Origin: Nitrospira sp.
Lineage (GTDB): Bacteria; Nitrospirota; Nitrospiria; Nitrospirales; Nitrospiraceae
DNA length: 54,831 nucleotides
Assembly (NCBI GenBank): GCA_029865485.1
Contig: JAOUGT010000003.1
Span: 1-54,831 of the forward strand
Reading direction: 5' to 3'
Shown here: one piece after another, positions 54,135-54,831 of the stretch
Layout of the letters: every line of letters starts with the position of its first letter
Numbering within the stretch: position 1 is the first letter of the stretch
Translations under genes and position numbers: made by a program
The notes under the pieces: generated by a model
The model's input: only the letters and a program-made list of their open reading frames with translations
Databases searched by the model: none
What the model was told of the DNA's origin: nothing

Positions 54135-54831
54135 TCATAAATAGGGATCTCTCGACATTCCCCAGTCTCCCCCTCCACCTTCTTCAACAAGGGCTACCGT
54201 GTCAAGCAGATCGGAAGACACATGATCGAGAAATCGCGAGGGCTTCGAGAGCAGCATCCCACTCGTCCTGTCGTACACATTAATCGGATATGTCAAAAAC
54301 AAATGCTGCTTGGCTCGCGTAACGGCTACATAGAACAAACGCCGCTCTTCCTCTAATTCCTCATCAGCCACAAAGGAATAGGCGGAGGGGAACCGGCCGT
54401 CGACGACCCAGATCACAAAGACACACTGCCATTCCAGCCCCTTCGCAGAGTGGATCGTGGAAAGGACTAGCCGCTCATCATCGCGATCAGGCGCTTCCAC
54501 ATCCACGGCACTTCCGTCCGGCGGTTCCAGCGCCAAGTCGGCCAGAAATTCGTCGATGCCCTGATAGCCCTCGGCGATCGTGTGGAGATGATCCAAATCT
54601 CTTGTGCGTTTCGGATAATCGTCGTACTGCTCCTTCAAGATCGGAAGGTAGTACTCATAGATGTGGCTTACTTGATGTTCCGGCTGCCGATCATCCGATC
54701 CGGACAGGCTCTCAAGTGTATCGGCCAAGGCCTTCAGTCCCTGCCCGGAACGACCGTTCACTCCGCGCAGCGCATCAAACGGTCGTTCGGCTTTGACGAT
54801 GGCTGCGAGCAAATCCTGAGCCTTCTTCGGA
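54135..54831 (-). CDS. UvrD/PcrA-like superfamily 1 helicase, C-terminal part (truncated by window edge)
   Basis: VLSTIHSAKGLEWQCVFVIWVVDGRFPS and EEERRLFYVAVTRAKQHLFLTYP; reading frame continues past the window end. Confidence 0.92.
   Translation of the reverse strand, partial: PKKAQDLLAAIVKAERPFDALRGVNGRSGQGLKALADTLESLSGSDDRQPEHQVSHIYEYYLPILKEQYDDYPKRTRDLDHLHTIAEGYQGIDEFLADLALEPPDGSAVDVEAPDRDDERLVLSTIHSAKGLEWQCVFVIWVVDGRFPSAYSFVADEELEEERRLFYVAVTRAKQHLFLTYPINVYDRTSGMLLSKPSRFLDHVSSDLLDTVALVEEGGGGDWGMSRDPYL

Overview
This window is a dense, mostly minus-strand bacterial housekeeping region. Protein character and gene order suggest Nitrospirota/Nitrospira; this is inferred, not searched. From the left: poorly supported ORFs and a TPR protein; a CBS-domain protein; a small secreted adhesin-E-like protein on the + strand; glnA, glnB and nadE; aroB; pilQ-pilP-pilO-pilN-pilM behind a small MerR-type HTH protein; rapZ, hpf, rpoN, lptB, lptA and lptC. 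A very long translation/transcription supercluster follows (read right to left): tRNA-Tyr, tRNA-Gly, tRNA-Thr, tuf, rpmG, tRNA-Trp, secE, nusG, rplK, rplA, rplJ-rplL, rpoB, rpoC, rpsL, rpsG, fusA, tuf, the S10/spc/alpha genes, rplQ and a strong terminator. The right edge has a secreted HExxH protein and a truncated UvrD/PcrA-like helicase. I see no CRISPR array, IS element, prophage or obvious defence island. The most unusual signal is an in-frame fusion of ribosomal proteins L10 and L7/L12 in one 311-codon ORF, with a strong Shine-Dalgarno-like sequence and ATG at the junction. Other items of interest are a perfect-consensus promoter overlapped by a 12-bp inverted repeat upstream of rpsL, a compound hairpin between rpsG and fusA, short-word palindromic repeats in the tRNA/tuf/rpmG spacers, and two nucleotide-identical tuf genes. 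No computation or database search was possible; all calls are by reading the sequence.
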